From positions 2,018,192-2,082,191 of the forward strand of contig PLJL01000004.1 of the NCBI GenBank assembly GCA_003140215.1: a stretch of DNA of 64,000 bases, written 5' to 3'. The position numbers and the translations under genes were made by a program. The DNA is from Vulcanimicrobiota bacterium (GTDB taxonomy: Bacteria > Vulcanimicrobiota > Vulcanimicrobiia > Vulcanimicrobiales > Vulcanimicrobiaceae). The notes below the pieces were generated by a model. That model was not told the DNA's origin. It worked only from the letters and a program-made list of their open reading frames with translations, and did no database searches. Positions 62,073-64,000 of the stretch are shown here, piece after piece (within the stretch, counting starts at the first letter, position 1; every line of letters begins with the position of its first letter).

Positions 62073-63032
62073 ATGCGGACGTTGCCGGTCGCGGTCGCAT
62101 TTGCGTTCATCCTTGCCGTTCGGGCGAGCCTCGGCAGCGGCGCGCCGGCCCCGCCGAGCGCGCTTGAACCCACGGCCGCGCCGATCCCGATCTCGCCACC
62201 GCCGATCGAACGACCCACCCGCTGGTCGCGCGACGTGCATGCCGGGATCGGATTCGTCGGCGGTTGGCCGGGCGAAGAGGCGTCGGTCGAAGCATATTCC
62301 ATCGGCTTTTCCGGCGAAGTCGAACCGTTCCGCGTCGACACGGCAAAGGTCCACGTCGACCGCGCCGGCGCCGACGGCCGGATCGAGGGTCGCGACGTCG
62401 GGCGCGTCGGGCGGATCGTATACTGGTCGTCGGATTACACGACGCGCGCGCAGCAGGCGGTCATCGTTCCGCGCGCGATTCTCCGGCCTGGGCTGCAGCG
62501 ACTCGTCCTGCGATTGGATCCCGGCGCCGTGACCCGCGACGGGGCGACGCAGACGCTCTCGGCGGACGACGAGGCGCACGGCCGCCGTTTCGTGCGCGTG
62601 TACGTGCCGCAGCCCGATGCCGACTCCGCGGTGCCGGCCGATCTTATCGGGGCGGAGGTCGCGCCGCGCGCTCCCCTGACGTTGTACTGCCCGCTGCCCG
62701 CAGGCGTCGTCGCGAGGTTCGAAATCAAGCCCCACGCGCGGTTCCGGATCGCCAAGATCACGCGCGCAGCCGGTCACGCGTTCCTGCGGGCGGACGTGGA
62801 TGCGGGCCCCTCGCGGAACTCGTCGGTGTACAAAGCCGTCGACCCGATTCAGATCACGCTCGACGAGGCGCAGCGCCCGGCGCTTGGACACGCATGGGTG
62901 ATGGTGCGCCATTTCCCAGCTCCCGATCCGCCGGCGCCCCGCGCGACGGGGATCGACTACGACCGTTGCGCGCCACTCGAATTCTACGCCGCCGACCGTA
63001 CGGATCTCGCGCGGATCGTTACGTTTCCTTAG
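62073..63032 (+). CDS. Secreted hypothetical protein
   Basis: 319 residues with a signal peptide (LPVAVAFAFILAVRASLG) and a Pro-rich linker (~30-50). The mature region is beta-rich with the motifs VEAYSIGFSGEVEPFRVDTAKVHV, VYWSSDYTTRAQQAVIVPRAIL and TLYCPLPAGVVARFEIKPHARFRI as landmarks. No family is recognised. It overlaps the EgtB-like gene on the other strand by 4 bases at the 3' ends. Confidence 0.6.
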   Translation: MRTLPVAVAFAFILAVRASLGSGAPAPPSALEPTAAPIPISPPPIERPTRWSRDVHAGIGFVGGWPGEEASVEAYSIGFSGEVEPFRVDTAKVHVDRAGADGRIEGRDVGRVGRIVYWSSDYTTRAQQAVIVPRAILRPGLQRLVLRLDPGAVTRDGATQTLSADDEAHGRRFVRVYVPQPDADSAVPADLIGAEVAPRAPLTLYCPLPAGVVARFEIKPHARFRIAKITRAAGHAFLRADVDAGPSRNSSVYKAVDPIQITLDEAQRPALGHAWVMVRHFPAPDPPAPRATGIDYDRCAPLEFYAADRTDLARIVTFP

Positions 63033-64000
63033 CGGTCGTAAGCCCGGCGGAAGGTCGTGTAGACATAGGGGTAGTCGAAATAGAACCAGTTGCGGAACGA
63101 GCGACGGATCATCGTCGGCGCGGTGACCGGCGAAGCCCCCTTCATCACGTAGTGCATCCCATCGAAGAAGTCGGCGGAGTAGCGCGGGTAGGACGCCATC
63201 GGCGCGAAGCCGTCGAACGGCGCGAACGGCGTCGCCGTCCACTCCCAACCGTTGCCGACAAGGTCGTGCACCCCGAACGCGCTGGCGCCCTGCGGCGACG
63301 AGCCGGCGGGCTCGGGGTCGAAGCGGCGCCAGCCGAAGTTGCCGTGGCGCTCGGGGTCGGGCGCGGCGTCGCCCCACGGCTGCGCGCGCTCGTCGCCGCC
63401 CGGCGTGCCGTACGCCGCGCGGTGGTACTCCGGCTCGGTCAACAAGCGCGCGCCGCTCCACCGCGCGAACGCCGCGGCCTGCTCCTGCGTGCAGTACACC
63501 GGCCACGACGCGGGGAGCGGCAGATCCTCGAAGCATCCCAGCAGCATGAACTCGCCGTCGCGCTCGAACCAGAACGCGGGGACCGGCCCGCCGGCTCGCA
63601 CGAACTCGAGGTACTCGGCGTTGGTGACGTCGTATGCATCGACCCCGAACGCGGCGACGTCGACGACGTGCTCGTCGAACTCGTTGTCCCAGCCGAACGC
63701 GAGCGCGTCGCGGCGCGCGCCGAGCGTCGCGGCTCCGCCCGGGATCGCGACCGGGTCGCGGCGCGGCGGGGTGACGTCGCGGTGCACGCCGCGCGGGCCG
63801 CGTTGCTTCGCGCGCGCCAGCCGGTGAATGATGTAGGTCAGCGTCTCGTGGTGCATCTCCTCGTGCTCGAGGATGTTGTGGGCGGCTTGCGCGTGCACCA
63901 GGCGCGGGTTCGACGGATCGTCGAGCTGCGCTTGGGCAAACGCGTCGAGAACCGCCGCGTCGCAAGCGGCGCCGAAGGCCTGCACGCCGGAGCGATCCGG
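63029..64000 (-). CDS. EgtB/SUMF1-type iron sulfoxide synthase-like protein (5' truncated)
   Basis: 324 residues are visible; the N-terminus lies beyond the window. A DinB-like part carries HNILEHEEMHHETL, the H-x3-H-x-E iron-ligand motif of EgtB-type enzymes. The C-terminal FGE-sulfatase domain (~110-320) has AFGWDNEFDEHVVDV, YDVTNAEYLEFV, WPVYCTQEQAAAFARWSGARLLTEPEYHRAAYG and NGWEWTATPFAPFDGF. It joins Cys or gamma-Glu-Cys to hercynine, or selenosugar to it in the SenA branch. The HHETLTY spacing after the motif differs from typical EgtB. Which thiol or selenol it uses cannot be told without the rest. Confidence 0.78.
   Translation of the reverse strand, partial: PDRSGVQAFGAACDAAVLDAFAQAQLDDPSNPRLVHAQAAHNILEHEEMHHETLTYIIHRLARAKQRGPRGVHRDVTPPRRDPVAIPGGAATLGARRDALAFGWDNEFDEHVVDVAAFGVDAYDVTNAEYLEFVRAGGPVPAFWFERDGEFMLLGCFEDLPLPASWPVYCTQEQAAAFARWSGARLLTEPEYHRAAYGTPGGDERAQPWGDAAPDPERHGNFGWRRFDPEPAGSSPQGASAFGVHDLVGNGWEWTATPFAPFDGFAPMASYPRYSADFFDGMHYVMKGASPVTAPTMIRRSFRNWFYFDYPYVYTTFRRAYDR

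Noticed and set aside
62046-63965. 639-codon minus-strand frame across the last two genes
   Set aside because: Arg/Ala-rich, antisense of one gene and out of frame with the EgtB-like enzyme.

Overview
The window is high-GC, densely coded bacterial DNA. Most neighbouring genes overlap by 4 bases (ATGA or GTGA). It encodes a type IV pilus assembly set, an RND efflux permease, a CarF-type plasmalogen desaturase homologue, an eukaryote-like NADP isocitrate dehydrogenase, a pyrophosphate-type phosphofructokinase and many secreted proteins of no recognised family. This mix suggests a diderm, aerobic to microaerobic, organic-acid-using bacterium from a poorly cultured high-GC lineage. Eremiobacterota (WPS-2/Vulcanimicrobiota) is my best guess, but that is inference: no rRNA gene is present to test it.

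Layout. 1-6.1 kb: small housekeeping genes, a CarF-like desaturase, and a coupled operon of a GlcG/HbpS protein, an adenylate cyclase, a methyltransferase and a MaoC hydratase. 6.1-15.3 kb: an OmpR-type two-component pair followed by an accessory zone. This zone holds three further truncated copies of the kinase's ATPase domain, a degraded IS3-family transposase beside a tRNA-Asn-like remnant, a candidate small RNA, and a complete 1202-bp IS407-type insertion sequence. That element sits in the signal-peptide codons of a small secreted-protein gene, which can be rebuilt exactly. 15.4-20 kb: chrB with a palindromic operator, a beta-propeller protein, a flavin monooxygenase with an SDR, and signal peptidase I. 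20-28 kb: RND permease, NUDIX hydrolase, aspartyl protease, potassium channel and EttA. 28.4-33 kb: pilB-pilT-pilC translationally coupled to a sigma-70-family factor. 33-40 kb: two secreted lipoproteins, YjbQ, a DODA-type dioxygenase, a luciferase-like oxidoreductase, and pckA with an apparent AUU start. 40-47 kb: two MoeA proteins (one fused to a binding domain), a DmpA-like peptidase, an unusual soluble chemoreceptor fused to a TRAP-type DctP binding domain, and an ArsR/AHSA1 pair. 47-53.8 kb: tRNA-Ser(GGA), a Cys-less short aldehyde dehydrogenase, a histidine phosphatase, a BtuF-like protein, icd behind a leader with three hairpins, and a PPi-type phosphofructokinase. 53.8-62 kb: an oxalate-type catabolic cluster (GntR regulator, ThDP-dependent acyl-CoA lyase, Frc, ADP-forming acyl-CoA ligase, OxlT-like antiporter, orphan binding protein). 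62-64 kb: a hypothetical secreted protein and the C-terminal part of an EgtB/SUMF1-like enzyme that runs off the window.

How they work together. The clearest system is the oxalate cluster. OxlT imports a dicarboxylate, Frc or the ADP-forming ligase makes the CoA ester, and the ThDP enzyme cleaves it to formyl-CoA. A FadR-class GntR protein with a dyad at its own promoter probably controls it. Gluconeogenic and central-carbon genes (pckA, icd, PPi-type phosphofructokinase) are nearby. The most unusual single gene is the soluble receptor that carries an organic-acid-type binding domain on its C-terminus.
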